Positions 7,939 to 17,313 of a stretch of 64,000 nt of DNA are shown piece by piece. Position 1 is the stretch's first letter; the number at the start of each line of letters is the position of its first letter. Source of the stretch: Psychrobacter glacincola (GTDB lineage: Bacteria > Pseudomonadota > Gammaproteobacteria > Pseudomonadales > Moraxellaceae). The notes beneath the pieces are model-generated. The model was not told where the DNA came from. It ran no database searches and saw nothing but the letters and a program-made list of their open reading frames with translations. The stretch spans positions 184,805-248,804 of the forward strand of contig LIQB01000005.1 in the NCBI GenBank assembly GCA_001411745.2. Direction: 5' to 3'. The translations under genes and the position numbers were made by a program.

Positions 7939-10227
7939 ATGCAACTGTCTCGTTTATACTCTGCTTTATTTCGCCCTACTCTATTGAATATGTCTCGCCA
8001 TCCCTTGTCATTAAAATCACTGTGCTCATCTTGTCTGTCTACATCGGTAATACTACTGGGTGCAAGCCAAGCCGCGTGGGCACAAACAGATTTAAGTGCT
8101 GACGCTCAATCCGATACCCCAAGCGTGGTACTCGATGAGATTATCGTGACCAGTAGTGCTGATGCATCAGCCGATGGGTTGCCAGATGCCTATGAAGGTG
8201 GTCAAGTAGCGACAGGAAGCCGTGTCGGAATCTTGGGCAATCAAGACATCATGGACACGCCGTTCTCCACTACCTCATATACCAATGAGTATATCAGCAA
8301 TCAACAAGCCCAGAGTGTGGGCGACCTGCTCAAAAAAGACCCGACTGTTCGTGTCGCTAGAGGCTTTGGCAACTTTCAAGAAGCGTACTTTATGCGCGGC
8401 TTTGTCACAACCTCTGATGACACCATGTATAACGGTCTATACGGCATATTGCCAAGGCAGTATATCGCAACGGAATTGTTCGAGCGTGTTGAGGTTCAGC
8501 GCGGGGCATCCGCCATGCTCAATGGCGCAGCACCTAGTGGTGGTAATGCCGGTGGTACGATTAACCTGCTGCCCAAACGAGCTGGCAATGACCCGCTACG
8601 TAAGGTGACACTCGGTTATGGTCAGGGCGATCAAGGCAAAGTTGCCGTAGACGTCAGTGATCGCTTTGGTACTGATGATGCGTTTGGCGTTCGCTTTAAT
8701 GCCGCTTATCAAGATGGCGACAGCGCGATTGATGATGAATCTTCAACACTCGGTCTGGCAGCGTTAGGATTAGATTATAGAGGCGATCAGTATCGACTAT
8801 CAGCTGATTTGGGCTGGCAAGACAACAAACTCAAAGAGACCCGCCCTAGTGTCACACTTGCTGGTGTTTCTAGAGTACCAAAAGCACCAGACGGCTCAAA
8901 GAATTGGGCGCAGCCTTGGACGTATTCAGATGAAGAAGATGTCTTTGGTACGATTCGAGGAGAATATGATTTTACTGATAATATTACCGCTTATGGTGCT
9001 TACGGTGTGCGAAGTGGTGAGGAAGAAAACTCACTGGCCAATCTAACCGTCAACAATGTTGATGGTGCAGGTACGTTTTATCGCTTTGATAATTCTAGAA
9101 AAGATTTGGTACAAAGTGCTGAGCTCGGTCTGCGTGGTAAATGGCAAACAGGTGAGGTGGCTCATAATTGGGTACTAGCAGCGGATCTCTATGACCAAGA
9201 AGAAAAAGGGGCCTTCGCCTATGATTTTGGTAATCAACCCGCGACCAATTTATATCGCCCTATTGACTACGCTAAGGTACCTTTTACAAGCACAGCAATC
9301 TTCGGTGGTAACTTAGACGATCCAAAACTAACCAACGAGAAGCAATTCCAAAGCTTTGCGCTAGCCGATACCATATCATTGTTCGATGACAAACTAAAAA
9401 CCACTTTAGGCGTGCGTCATCAGAATTTAAAAACCACCAGCTATGATCCTAACACTCAGGCTAAAACGGCTGATTACGATAAAAGCGAGTGGACACCAAG
9501 TGTTGGAATTGTCTATCAACCAAGCATGGACTGGTCTGTTTATGGTAACTATATCGAAAGCCTAGCGCCAGGCGCAAGGGCACCTCTGACTAATAATAGT
9601 GGTGCTGTCACCAATGGTGGTCAAAATTTAGACCCTTATGTGAGTGAGCAAACTGAGGTTGGTGTTAAGTATGACAATGGTCTGATTGGCAGTAGTTTGG
9701 CGGTATTCCGCACCGATGAGCCACGTGCTTATGTCAATGACTCAAATACGTTTACCGCTGCTGGAGAAAATCGCCATCAAGGGGTAGAATTGACTGTATT
9801 TGGTAGCCCGAGCGAAAACATGCGCTTCAATGCTGGTGTTACTTACTTAAATGCTGAGCAAAAAAACACGGGCGATGTGACGTTCGACGGCAACCGAGTC
9901 ATCGGACTGCCCACGCTACAAAGCAACGTCAACCTAGAATATGATTTAGCAGCAGTTGAAGGATTAACGGTGACCGGCGATATCATTCACACAGGCGCAC
10001 GTTATGCCGATGCTGCTAACAGCTTAAAAGTTGACGGTTATACCACATTAGATCTAGGTGCGCGCTATAAAACCATGCTCGCTGGACAAGACGTGACGCT
10101 AAAAGGAGTAGTTACTAATATTACTGGTGAAGACTATTGGCAATCAGTGGGTGGTTATGCGGGTGCTGGATACTTAAATGCCAGTGAGCCTACTGCCCTA
10201 AAAGTATCAGCGACTTTCGACTTTTAA
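7939..10227 (+). CDS. TonB-dependent siderophore receptor
   Basis: A 762-residue outer-membrane receptor. The start at 7939 is preferred to a TTG at 7858 because GGA lies 7-9 nt upstream and the extension crosses a Fur box. The signal peptide is long and ends near AAWAQ. A TonB-box-like strand (VLDEIIVTSSAD) is followed by a plug with TTSYTNEYISNQQAQSVGDL, FMRGF, and VEVQRGASAMLNGAAPSGG, typical of the siderophore-receptor subfamily. The barrel ends KVSATFDF with the C-terminal phenylalanine needed for assembly. It would import a ferric siderophore; the ligand cannot be told from sequence. The neighbouring ABC exporter may be its partner. A strong hairpin separates the two genes. Confidence 0.88.
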   Translation: MQLSRLYSALFRPTLLNMSRHPLSLKSLCSSCLSTSVILLGASQAAWAQTDLSADAQSDTPSVVLDEIIVTSSADASADGLPDAYEGGQVATGSRVGILGNQDIMDTPFSTTSYTNEYISNQQAQSVGDLLKKDPTVRVARGFGNFQEAYFMRGFVTTSDDTMYNGLYGILPRQYIATELFERVEVQRGASAMLNGAAPSGGNAGGTINLLPKRAGNDPLRKVTLGYGQGDQGKVAVDVSDRFGTDDAFGVRFNAAYQDGDSAIDDESSTLGLAALGLDYRGDQYRLSADLGWQDNKLKETRPSVTLAGVSRVPKAPDGSKNWAQPWTYSDEEDVFGTIRGEYDFTDNITAYGAYGVRSGEEENSLANLTVNNVDGAGTFYRFDNSRKDLVQSAELGLRGKWQTGEVAHNWVLAADLYDQEEKGAFAYDFGNQPATNLYRPIDYAKVPFTSTAIFGGNLDDPKLTNEKQFQSFALADTISLFDDKLKTTLGVRHQNLKTTSYDPNTQAKTADYDKSEWTPSVGIVYQPSMDWSVYGNYIESLAPGARAPLTNNSGAVTNGGQNLDPYVSEQTEVGVKYDNGLIGSSLAVFRTDEPRAYVNDSNTFTAAGENRHQGVELTVFGSPSENMRFNAGVTYLNAEQKNTGDVTFDGNRVIGLPTLQSNVNLEYDLAAVEGLTVTGDIIHTGARYADAANSLKVDGYTTLDLGARYKTMLAGQDVTLKGVVTNITGEDYWQSVGGYAGAGYLNASEPTALKVSATFDF

Positions 10228-10261
10228 GACATGCAGATTAAACCACGTTTATAAGACTTAG

Positions 10262-10296
10262 ATAAAAGGGATTAGGCACCACCTACTCCCTTTTAT
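10262..10296 (+). terminator. Hairpin after siderophore receptor
   Basis: A 15-bp stem with one mismatch (ATAAAAGGGATTAGG / CCTACTCCCTTTTAT) and a 5-nt loop follows the receptor stop by 34 bp. It may end or attenuate transcription before the ABC gene 44 bp further on. Confidence 0.65.
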
Positions 10297-10339
10297 GCCA
10301 TCAAAAATACGCAAAAAACCATTCTATTATTGAGCCATT

Positions 10340-12052
10340 ATGTCCTCTCACGCCACCGTTTCTTTATATCAGATGATTTGGGCACACTATCGCCTGCCCT
10401 TTCTTAAAGTTATTTTCCTTAATTTGGTAAATGCGGCGGTCAGTGTGGGCATCATTGCCTATATCAATCACACCTTTATCAGTCAGCCTGTTTTTAATAC
10501 CTTATCGTGGGCGAGCTTGGGTCAATTTTCAGCCTTGGTTGTCCTGCTATTGGTCACTACTTTTTTATCACAATATGCACTGACTCGTTTGGGGCATCTG
10601 TTCGTCTACGAGCTTAGAACCAAGCTGGTCAAACAAATCATCGATACCAACGTCCCGCAAATAGATCATTTGGGTAGCGCACGGTTACTCGCCAGCTTAT
10701 CCTCAGATATTCAATCGATTACCGTCGCCTTTGTGCGTATGCCAGAGCTGGTGCAAGGCGTTATTTTATCGGTTGGTGTCGCCCTTTATTTAGGCTGGTT
10801 GTCGCTGCCATTATTATTGATTGTCATGTTTTGGATTGCGATGACGATTTGGATAAGCACCATTTTAGTGAAGCATGTCTATACTCATTTAAGAGAGCTC
10901 AGAGAGATTAATGATCTTTTATATGAGGACTATCAATCCATTATAGATGGTCGCAAAGAGCTGGCGCTTAATCAATACCGCGCTGAAAAACTCTATAAAA
11001 ATGATTTCTTAAATCATGCCAAGTCTTATCAACATCGAGTGATTAAATCGGATACGTATCATTTATCCGCCGTAAACTGGTCGAATATTATGATGTTCGC
11101 AGCCATTGGTGTGGTGTTTGCCGTGTCAAATTATCTTGCTATACCGATGGGTATTGCCACCACTTTCTCTTTAACCATTCTATTCATGCAATCACCCATC
11201 CTTCATGCCGTTGGTGCGTATCCGACCTTACAAACGGCACAAGTGGCGCTGGATAAAATACAATCGTTGGAATTGGCGGAGTACCAATCAACCTTTACGA
11301 CGGATATTGTGGTAAACAACTGGCAGTCCATATCATTCAATGATATTGGCTATCGTTATGCAAGTAACGATACCACTGCAAATGAGCTAGCGGTCAAAGA
11401 AAATGAGCATGCTAGCGATATCCTAAAGTCGGTTAACCTCACCTTGAAACGTGGCGATGTGGTGTTTTTAATCGGGGCAAATGGTAGCGGCAAATCTACG
11501 CTTGCCAAGATTATTACAGGGATTTTTACCCCTAGCATCGGTGCTGTAAAAATAGACAGCCAGCTCGTTGATTCACAGAATAATGCTGATTATCGACAGC
11601 TTTTTTCTGCCATTTTTAGCGATCAGCATCTTTTTAAACAGCTGATTGGTAGAGAGGGACAGCAACCCGATGAAGCGCTCGTAAATACATGGCTACACAA
11701 GCTCAATTTACAAGATAAAGTCAGCGTGACTGACAACCAATTATCGACCGACAAGCTATCACAAGGACAACGCAAGCGCTTGGCCATGCTCATTGCCGTG
11801 GCTGAACAAAAAGACATACTGCTACTCGATGAATGGGCGGCTGACCAAGATCCTGCCTTTCGCCGAGTGTTTTATCAAACACTGATACCTGAACTCAAAG
11901 CCTTGGGTAAAACGCTGTTTATCATCAGTCATGATGACGGCTATTTTGAGCATGCAGATCGATTATTATTGATGAAAGAAGGCAGACTTATTGAGTTAAA
12001 TGCTGAAGAGCGGCAACGTGCCAGTGCCGATGCCATTGCTATGTTGGAGTGA
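10340..12052 (+). CDS. Cyclic-peptide/siderophore-type ABC exporter (PvdE/YojI-like)
   Basis: A 570-residue half-transporter with an N-terminal membrane domain (about residues 15-300, six helices) fused to an ATPase domain. Walker A is GANGSGKST, the signature is LSQGQRKRL, and Walker B with its extension reads LLLDEWAADQDP. The DEWAADQDP block in place of the usual DEPT is characteristic of the SyrD/PvdE/YojI group, which moves peptide siderophores or microcin-like peptides across the inner membrane. It follows a siderophore receptor on the same strand. No siderophore-synthesis gene is visible in the window, so it may recycle or export an imported or elsewhere-made ligand. Direction and substrate are inferred. 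Confidence 0.85.
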   Translation: MSSHATVSLYQMIWAHYRLPFLKVIFLNLVNAAVSVGIIAYINHTFISQPVFNTLSWASLGQFSALVVLLLVTTFLSQYALTRLGHLFVYELRTKLVKQIIDTNVPQIDHLGSARLLASLSSDIQSITVAFVRMPELVQGVILSVGVALYLGWLSLPLLLIVMFWIAMTIWISTILVKHVYTHLRELREINDLLYEDYQSIIDGRKELALNQYRAEKLYKNDFLNHAKSYQHRVIKSDTYHLSAVNWSNIMMFAAIGVVFAVSNYLAIPMGIATTFSLTILFMQSPILHAVGAYPTLQTAQVALDKIQSLELAEYQSTFTTDIVVNNWQSISFNDIGYRYASNDTTANELAVKENEHASDILKSVNLTLKRGDVVFLIGANGSGKSTLAKIITGIFTPSIGAVKIDSQLVDSQNNADYRQLFSAIFSDQHLFKQLIGREGQQPDEALVNTWLHKLNLQDKVSVTDNQLSTDKLSQGQRKRLAMLIAVAEQKDILLLDEWAADQDPAFRRVFYQTLIPELKALGKTLFIISHDDGYFEHADRLLLMKEGRLIELNAEERQRASADAIAMLE

Positions 12053-12088
12053 ATACTGGCTTAGTAAAAAGTTAATGGCGAACAATAA

Positions 12089-12125
12089 AAAATCGGGGCA
12101 TCTTTTAGAAAGTTGCCCCGATTTT
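12089..12125. terminator. Bidirectional terminator between convergent genes
   Basis: A perfect 12-bp stem (AAAATCGGGGCA / TGCCCCGATTTT) with a 13-nt loop lies between the ABC exporter and the PepSY gene. T-rich sequence follows on the + strand and the mirrored A-rich arm serves the - strand. Confidence 0.9.
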
Positions 12126-12173
12126 ATTTAGATAAAAATGACTTTTTGAATGGCTCTCTTATTTTATTTAATT

Positions 12174-13676
12174 TTAAAATAATAATTTCTGTAAAAATCC
12201 AACCCGTGAAATGACTAAAAAGTCCAGTAATCCGATAGCGACAATCGCGATGATGGCGGTTGGGAATATGATTGCCACTGCTAACAAAGGAATGGCAAAC
12301 GGCCACCATATAGAAAAACTGAGACCACGCGCTGGTGGATTCAGTCCAACCTTTTCACTGGCATGACGTGGACGGCGTTGCCACCACATCATGTAACCGC
12401 TCACACAAATAGCAATAACCGCTAAGCAAAATAGGACATTGACCAATACGCTCCACCATCCAAGCGTCCCCATATGAATAGCAATGCCTGCCGCCATAAA
12501 TTTGCCAAAAGCATTATAATCATCAAAGCGGATATCTGCCAAAATATTGCCCGAATAACGATCGATATGTACCGTACGATCAGCCATTGGATTTTTCATA
12601 TCATAGCTCATTGAGTCTTGGCTAATCGTCCAGACACCCGTACTACCCTGTGGCAGATTTAATTGGTAACGTCCGACAATACCAATCTCACGGGCAAATC
12701 GATCTACGGTATCAATCATAATCGGTATATTGGACTCGATACCATCCTTGCCAGCGACAGTGCCAGATGCTGGTATTGGTGTCAATTCAAGCACCCAAGG
12801 CACATCTTTGGTACTACCCGTATTTAGTGCATCACCATGCGTGGGTGCTGTGGCTGGTGTTGCTCCATGAACGTGCGGCGTGACTTCAGCGTTATTCATA
12901 TCCATACCAACATGATGTTGACTGTGATCAATAGAAAGCGGCATTGGCGCAACGCCCCACTTGCCCGCAGGAAACTGACTCCACGCCTGTACCATACGCT
13001 CTCCCCAAATACCGGCCCACGCCATGCCTGAAATACAGAAAAACAGTAGCAACACAGATATCCAACTGCCCAATGTCGCATGAATGGTACGTATGAATGA
13101 GCGTTTTTTCTTATTATTTACAGCATCATTGGGTATAAGCATGGCTTTGAGTGATTTGCGTTTTTGCCACCACAGATACCAACCCGTTAGAATCATTAAG
13201 ATGGTTAATGACGCAGTGGTTTCTTGGATATAGTCACCGACTTTACCCAATAGTAAATCAGCATGAATATCATTAAAGGTATAGTACAGACCACTATTCG
13301 TCGGCGTGCTTTTGACGATATCAGCCGTATAAGGATTCACCGCCACCATATTCTCATGACTGGCTGACTTAACTTGAAACAAGGCAACGGTGCCCGTATC
13401 ACGAGGCGCGATATATTTCACCAGCGTGCTGTTAGGTAAAGTGTTCAACGCGTTTTTAGCTTGCGTAGAAATAGGTGCTGTCACCGCTGAATCTGGGGTG
13501 GTAATGGTGAGGCGATCGTCATCACGACCTGCAATGTTAGACATCAACAGCATGCCAAGTGCGCTGCAAGCTAGGATAATTAAGAAAGGTGCTATAAACA
13601 TTCCTGCATAAAAATGCCAACGCCATACCGTAAAATAGCGTTGAGTATTGGTTGATTGACTTGTGTGTTTGCTCAT
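12174..13676 (-). CDS. PepSY-associated transmembrane (PiuB-like) protein
   Basis: A 500-residue inner-membrane protein of the iron-regulated PepSY_TM family. An N-terminal helix (about residues 17-45), a periplasmic domain, a TM helix (about 150-170), another at about 200-225 after a basic KKKRSFIRTIHATLG block, then a long periplasmic part and C-terminal helices. The second periplasmic part has a His-rich stretch (HSQHHVGMDM, HVHGATPATAPTHGD) that could bind metal. Such proteins neighbour siderophore receptors and are thought to reduce ferric siderophores or move electrons in the periplasm. The start at 13676 (MSKHTSQS) has AAAGG upstream; a longer frame to 13820 lacks such support. Confidence 0.85.
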   Translation of the reverse strand: MSKHTSQSTNTQRYFTVWRWHFYAGMFIAPFLIILACSALGMLLMSNIAGRDDDRLTITTPDSAVTAPISTQAKNALNTLPNSTLVKYIAPRDTGTVALFQVKSASHENMVAVNPYTADIVKSTPTNSGLYYTFNDIHADLLLGKVGDYIQETTASLTILMILTGWYLWWQKRKSLKAMLIPNDAVNNKKKRSFIRTIHATLGSWISVLLLFFCISGMAWAGIWGERMVQAWSQFPAGKWGVAPMPLSIDHSQHHVGMDMNNAEVTPHVHGATPATAPTHGDALNTGSTKDVPWVLELTPIPASGTVAGKDGIESNIPIMIDTVDRFAREIGIVGRYQLNLPQGSTGVWTISQDSMSYDMKNPMADRTVHIDRYSGNILADIRFDDYNAFGKFMAAGIAIHMGTLGWWSVLVNVLFCLAVIAICVSGYMMWWQRRPRHASEKVGLNPPARGLSFSIWWPFAIPLLAVAIIFPTAIIAIVAIGLLDFLVISRVGFLQKLLF

Positions 13677-13959
13677 AAAGATGACCTTTAACAATCTTTG
13701 GTTGCTCAATGAACGACCTAGACCTATTAATAGTAGTAATAAATCCTGTCTGCCTGTTGATCTAAAAGTTGATTCCAAATAGACGGCTGCATCATACGAG
13801 AAAAGCCTTGTAAACACCATTACCTATAGTCAAAAATTATCGTCATATTAGGGCGTTTCTTCAATTTTCATGTTTGCATCATAGTCATCTTGATGGGCTA
13901 AAAATGAGGCTGCTTCACTCGACATCTTACTAAGAACGCTTTGTTTGTAAATTTTTAAT

Positions 13960-13978
13960 GATAATGATAATCATTAAT
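13960..13978. promoter_or_regulatory. Strong Fur box
   Basis: GATAATGATAATCATTAAT matches the 19-bp Fur consensus at 17 positions, the best match in the window. It lies between the divergent PepSY gene (13676) and the second siderophore receptor (14033) and could control both. Nothing else is seen in this 356-bp gap. Confidence 0.85.
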
Positions 13979-14032
13979 GTTATTATTTCTTTTCTTTCGC
14001 TTTCGGCATTTGATAACTTACAAGGAAATATG

Positions 14033-16234
14033 ATGCGTTTTATCTCAACGTCTACATCCATTCGTCAAAAACGTTTAACACTCGCGGTGCAACTGGGATT
14101 GGCAATGGGTTTGAGCCACGCAGCTTATGCTGAGACGATTCCGAATAACATCGAAAATAGTGTTAATAATGATGTTGGTAATGATGAGACCGTGACACCA
14201 TCAACCACCTTGGATACCATTACTGTCTATGCCGACAACTACCGTAGTACGGGCACCAAAACAGCATTAGATCCTAATGATGCGCCCATGAGCTATACGA
14301 GAATCGATCAAACGCTGTTACAAAAACGTCAAGCAGACAGTGTCAATGCAGCGTTACGTTATGAGCCAGGGGTGAGCACTGAGAGTCGCGGTACGGTGTC
14401 CATCTTTGATGAATACAATATTCGCGGTTTTAAGACTTACTCCAATTTTTACGATGGATTAAGACTGCCCTACGATGGGGCTTGGAATCTGATGCCGCAA
14501 GTCGATATCTACGCAACAGAAGCAGTAGAAGTAGTCAAAGGGCCCGCATCCTCACTCTATGGCTATGCATCTCCAGGTGGCATGGTCAATCAAGTCGCCA
14601 AAACCCCAAAAAGCACCCAAGCGTCTAAAGTGCAGCTGCGACTCGGCAATCAAAACCTAAAAGAAGTGGCGGTCGATACGACAGGACCTATCTCAGATAC
14701 GCTCAATTATCGACTGGTGGCGTTAAAACGACAAAAAGATGGGCAGATGCAAACCACAGAAGAAGAACGTACCCTGATCAATCCGTCGCTTGAATGGCAA
14801 CCGACAAAAGATGTGTCTGTTCTTGCCAATCTGTTTTATCAAGATGATCCGGAAATGGTGCCTTCCACCCCACTGCCTGCCGTTGGCACTGTCTACCATG
14901 CCAGCTATGGCAAACTGGGCAGTGACGCCTATGCCGGCGATGAGTGGAATCACTTCAGCAAAGAGGTATTTATGCCTAGTGTTACCATAAACTGGGACAT
15001 CAATGATACGCTCACCTTTAAACACATTCTGCGCTATACCGACGCCGACGCGCAGCAGCGTAATATGTACAACAGTGGGTTTGTAAGCGGTAGTGATAAG
15101 ATACTAAATCGGGTGGCCTACACCACCGATGAGAGCATGAGCAACTGGACCACGGACAACCAGCTGGCCTATAAATTCGATACTGCTAATACTTCACATA
15201 ACCTACTGTTTGGCGTTGAGTATCAAGAGACAGACAGTATCGCCACTTATTATGATCCTGGCGCAAATGGTACGCCAAACCTTGATTTGTCTAACCCAGA
15301 TTTTTCGCAAATTAATGCCGATACGTTGCCTTTAGAGGCTTATCGTCAAGACGAAGACATCGAACAAAGCCAACTTGGGTTCTATGTACAAGATGAGATG
15401 AAATGGCAAGATTTGACAGTGGTGGCAGGCTTACGTCACGATAATTTTGATAGTAGTACTGAGCAAACCGAAGCCACTAAAGGCGTCATTTATAATAAAA
15501 AAACAATTAACAATGATGCGTCAGAAACCAGTGGTCGTCTCGCAGCCATTTACGACTTTGATAATGGTCTATCTCCTTATGCAAGCTATTCTCAGTCGTT
15601 TCAGCCAGTGGTCGGTAGTAACTTTATTACCAATGCGCCATTTAAGCCAACGACTGCCGATCAGCTAGAGGCTGGTGTCAAATATCTCTCTGCCAATCGC
15701 GCCACACAAGGCACGCTTGCGGTATTTGATATCACTCAAAAAAATGTCATAGTGACGAACCCATCTAATTATCAACAAAAAGTTCAAACTGGTGAAATTG
15801 AATCAAAAGGCTTTGAGATATCAGGCAGTCATATGCTCAACGACTGGGTAGATGTCGCGGCAAGCTACAGCTATACCGATGCTGAGATTAAAGAAGATGA
15901 ATTCAACCCTGATGTGGTTGGCAATACCCCTGCGCAAACGGCTAAGCACAAAGCAACATTGTGGGCAGATTATTATGCTACTGACAAGCTCAGTCTCAAT
16001 GCTGGAGTACGCTATGAAGGCGGTATGCAACTTGATAAGCAAAACTCAGACGAATTACCAAGCGTGACTTTGGTAGACATTGGCGGTAATTATCAAATCA
16101 ATCCGATGCTCACTGTCGGCGCGAGTATCAACAATCTCTTTGATAAGACCTATGTCGGCGCTTGTTATGATATTAACAATTGCTGGATGGGACCTGAGCG
16201 CCAAATGTCCGTCAGCCTAAAAGCCAATTTTTAG
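14033..16234 (+). CDS. TonB-dependent siderophore receptor, ferrichrome/hydroxamate-like
   Basis: A 733-residue outer-membrane receptor. Of two adjacent ATGs the one at 14033 is 6 nt from AAGGA; the longer frame from 13958 would translate through the Fur box. The signal peptide ends AAYAET. A TonB-box-like strand (TLDTITVYADNY) leads to a plug with QADSVNAALRYEPGVSTES, YNIRGF and VEVVKGPASSLYGYASPGG. The barrel ends GPERQMSVSLKANF. The near-terminal pair of cysteines in YVGACYDINNCWMGPERQ is typical of the ferrichrome/hydroxamate branch (FhuA/FoxA/FcuA-like). A SIP-type reductase follows on the same strand, consistent with reductive iron release after import. The exact ligand is inferred. Confidence 0.88.
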   Translation: MRFISTSTSIRQKRLTLAVQLGLAMGLSHAAYAETIPNNIENSVNNDVGNDETVTPSTTLDTITVYADNYRSTGTKTALDPNDAPMSYTRIDQTLLQKRQADSVNAALRYEPGVSTESRGTVSIFDEYNIRGFKTYSNFYDGLRLPYDGAWNLMPQVDIYATEAVEVVKGPASSLYGYASPGGMVNQVAKTPKSTQASKVQLRLGNQNLKEVAVDTTGPISDTLNYRLVALKRQKDGQMQTTEEERTLINPSLEWQPTKDVSVLANLFYQDDPEMVPSTPLPAVGTVYHASYGKLGSDAYAGDEWNHFSKEVFMPSVTINWDINDTLTFKHILRYTDADAQQRNMYNSGFVSGSDKILNRVAYTTDESMSNWTTDNQLAYKFDTANTSHNLLFGVEYQETDSIATYYDPGANGTPNLDLSNPDFSQINADTLPLEAYRQDEDIEQSQLGFYVQDEMKWQDLTVVAGLRHDNFDSSTEQTEATKGVIYNKKTINNDASETSGRLAAIYDFDNGLSPYASYSQSFQPVVGSNFITNAPFKPTTADQLEAGVKYLSANRATQGTLAVFDITQKNVIVTNPSNYQQKVQTGEIESKGFEISGSHMLNDWVDVAASYSYTDAEIKEDEFNPDVVGNTPAQTAKHKATLWADYYATDKLSLNAGVRYEGGMQLDKQNSDELPSVTLVDIGGNYQINPMLTVGASINNLFDKTYVGACYDINNCWMGPERQMSVSLKANF

Positions 16235-16335
16235 GCAATGTAGAACTTACCATTACTAGAGAATGTCCTCAATCTGAACCAAATCTAATAAATGGGCTAA
16301 AAATATGAAACAGTTAAATGAAGGAAAGTATTAAT

Positions 16336-17091
16336 ATGGCAAAACCTACCCCAAGAATGCTAGATGTAATTGGCAGTAAATACCTCACGCCACATATGTG
16401 CCGTGTCACGCTTGGCGGTGCTGGACTGACTGATTTTCCGGCAGATCAAGAAAGCGCGTACATTAAGCTGATATTCCCTCAAGGCGATGAGGCTCGACCA
16501 TTGATGCGCACCTATACCGTCAGCGTTCAACGTGATGACGAAATAGATGTCGATTTTGCGTTGCATGAGACAGAAGGCCCTGCTTCAGCATGGGCACGTA
16601 ACGCTCAAGTGGGCGAGCAAATATTGGTAGGCGGCCCTGGACCAAAGAAGCTGATTAACAATGAGGCTGATTGGTTTTTATTGATCGGTGATATGACAGC
16701 GCTGCCGGCGATTACCGTCAATCTTGCCCAGCTACCTGCTGACGCACACGGCTATGCAGTCCTTGAGATTACCACTGAAGCAGATAAGCAACTACTCGAA
16801 AAGCCAGACAATCTTGACATTCATTGGGTGATAAACGCGCATCCAAATGCACATCCAAATGAACAAAGCAGCCCATTACTTGATCGCGTTAAAATGCTTA
16901 CGTGGCTAGCAGGACAACCTGCTGTTTGGGCAGCTTGCGAGTTCCATAGTATGCGCGCTCTACGCCATTATTTTAAAGTAGATCGCCCAATACCAAAAAC
17001 ACATTTGTACATATCTAGCTATTGGAAAGTCGATAGCACAGAAGACCAGCATAAAATTGTCAAACGAGAGGATGCCCAAAGTATAGAATGA
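16336..17091 (+). CDS. Siderophore-interacting protein, ferric-siderophore reductase (ViuB/YqjH-like)
   Basis: A 251-residue cytoplasmic flavoprotein. The start at 16336 has AAGGAAAG 7 nt upstream; an in-frame ATG 18 bp earlier sits in that ribosome site. Motifs of the SIP family occur in order: RVTLGG near residue 22, RTYTV for FAD binding near 60, DVDFALHETEGPASAWA near 72, GEQILVGGPGPKK near 94, and WFLLIGDMTALPAI near 112 for NAD(P)H. The C-terminus ends in the family's SSYWKVDSTEDQHKI block. It would reduce ferric siderophore brought in by the preceding receptor, ~100 bp upstream, and both may be cotranscribed from the Fur-regulated promoter. Confidence 0.9.
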   Translation: MAKPTPRMLDVIGSKYLTPHMCRVTLGGAGLTDFPADQESAYIKLIFPQGDEARPLMRTYTVSVQRDDEIDVDFALHETEGPASAWARNAQVGEQILVGGPGPKKLINNEADWFLLIGDMTALPAITVNLAQLPADAHGYAVLEITTEADKQLLEKPDNLDIHWVINAHPNAHPNEQSSPLLDRVKMLTWLAGQPAVWAACEFHSMRALRHYFKVDRPIPKTHLYISSYWKVDSTEDQHKIVKREDAQSIE

Positions 17092-17125
17092 TAAGCAATT
17101 ATGGTTTGTATTTTTTAACTGTTTT

Positions 17126-17157
17126 GAAAGCGATGAACCACTTCAATTTATCGCTTT
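17126..17157 (+). terminator. Possible terminator after SIP gene
   Basis: AAAGCGAT pairs with ATCGCTTTT across a ~15-nt loop, 35 bp after the SIP stop, followed by a short T-rich run. It is a modest hairpin that would end the iron-uptake transcript. Confidence 0.5.
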
Positions 17158-17313
17158 TCTCAAACTAAAAATCTTTCTTCAAGTGCAACATGCCTTAAAT
17201 CATGACCAAACTCAACATTGATTATTATTCCTATCAATAGTAATGAGCCTCATTATTTGATAATCTCGATATATCTGCCACATGCTCTACTATCGAAGAG
17301 GTAAAGCCAAATC

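Noticed and set aside
13677..13820. Longer start for the PepSY membrane protein
   Set aside because: No ribosome site; ATG 13676 has AAAGG upstream and gives the family's usual N-terminus.
13958..14032. Longer start for the second siderophore receptor
   Set aside because: It runs through the strongest Fur box; ATG 14033 has AAGGA at a proper distance.
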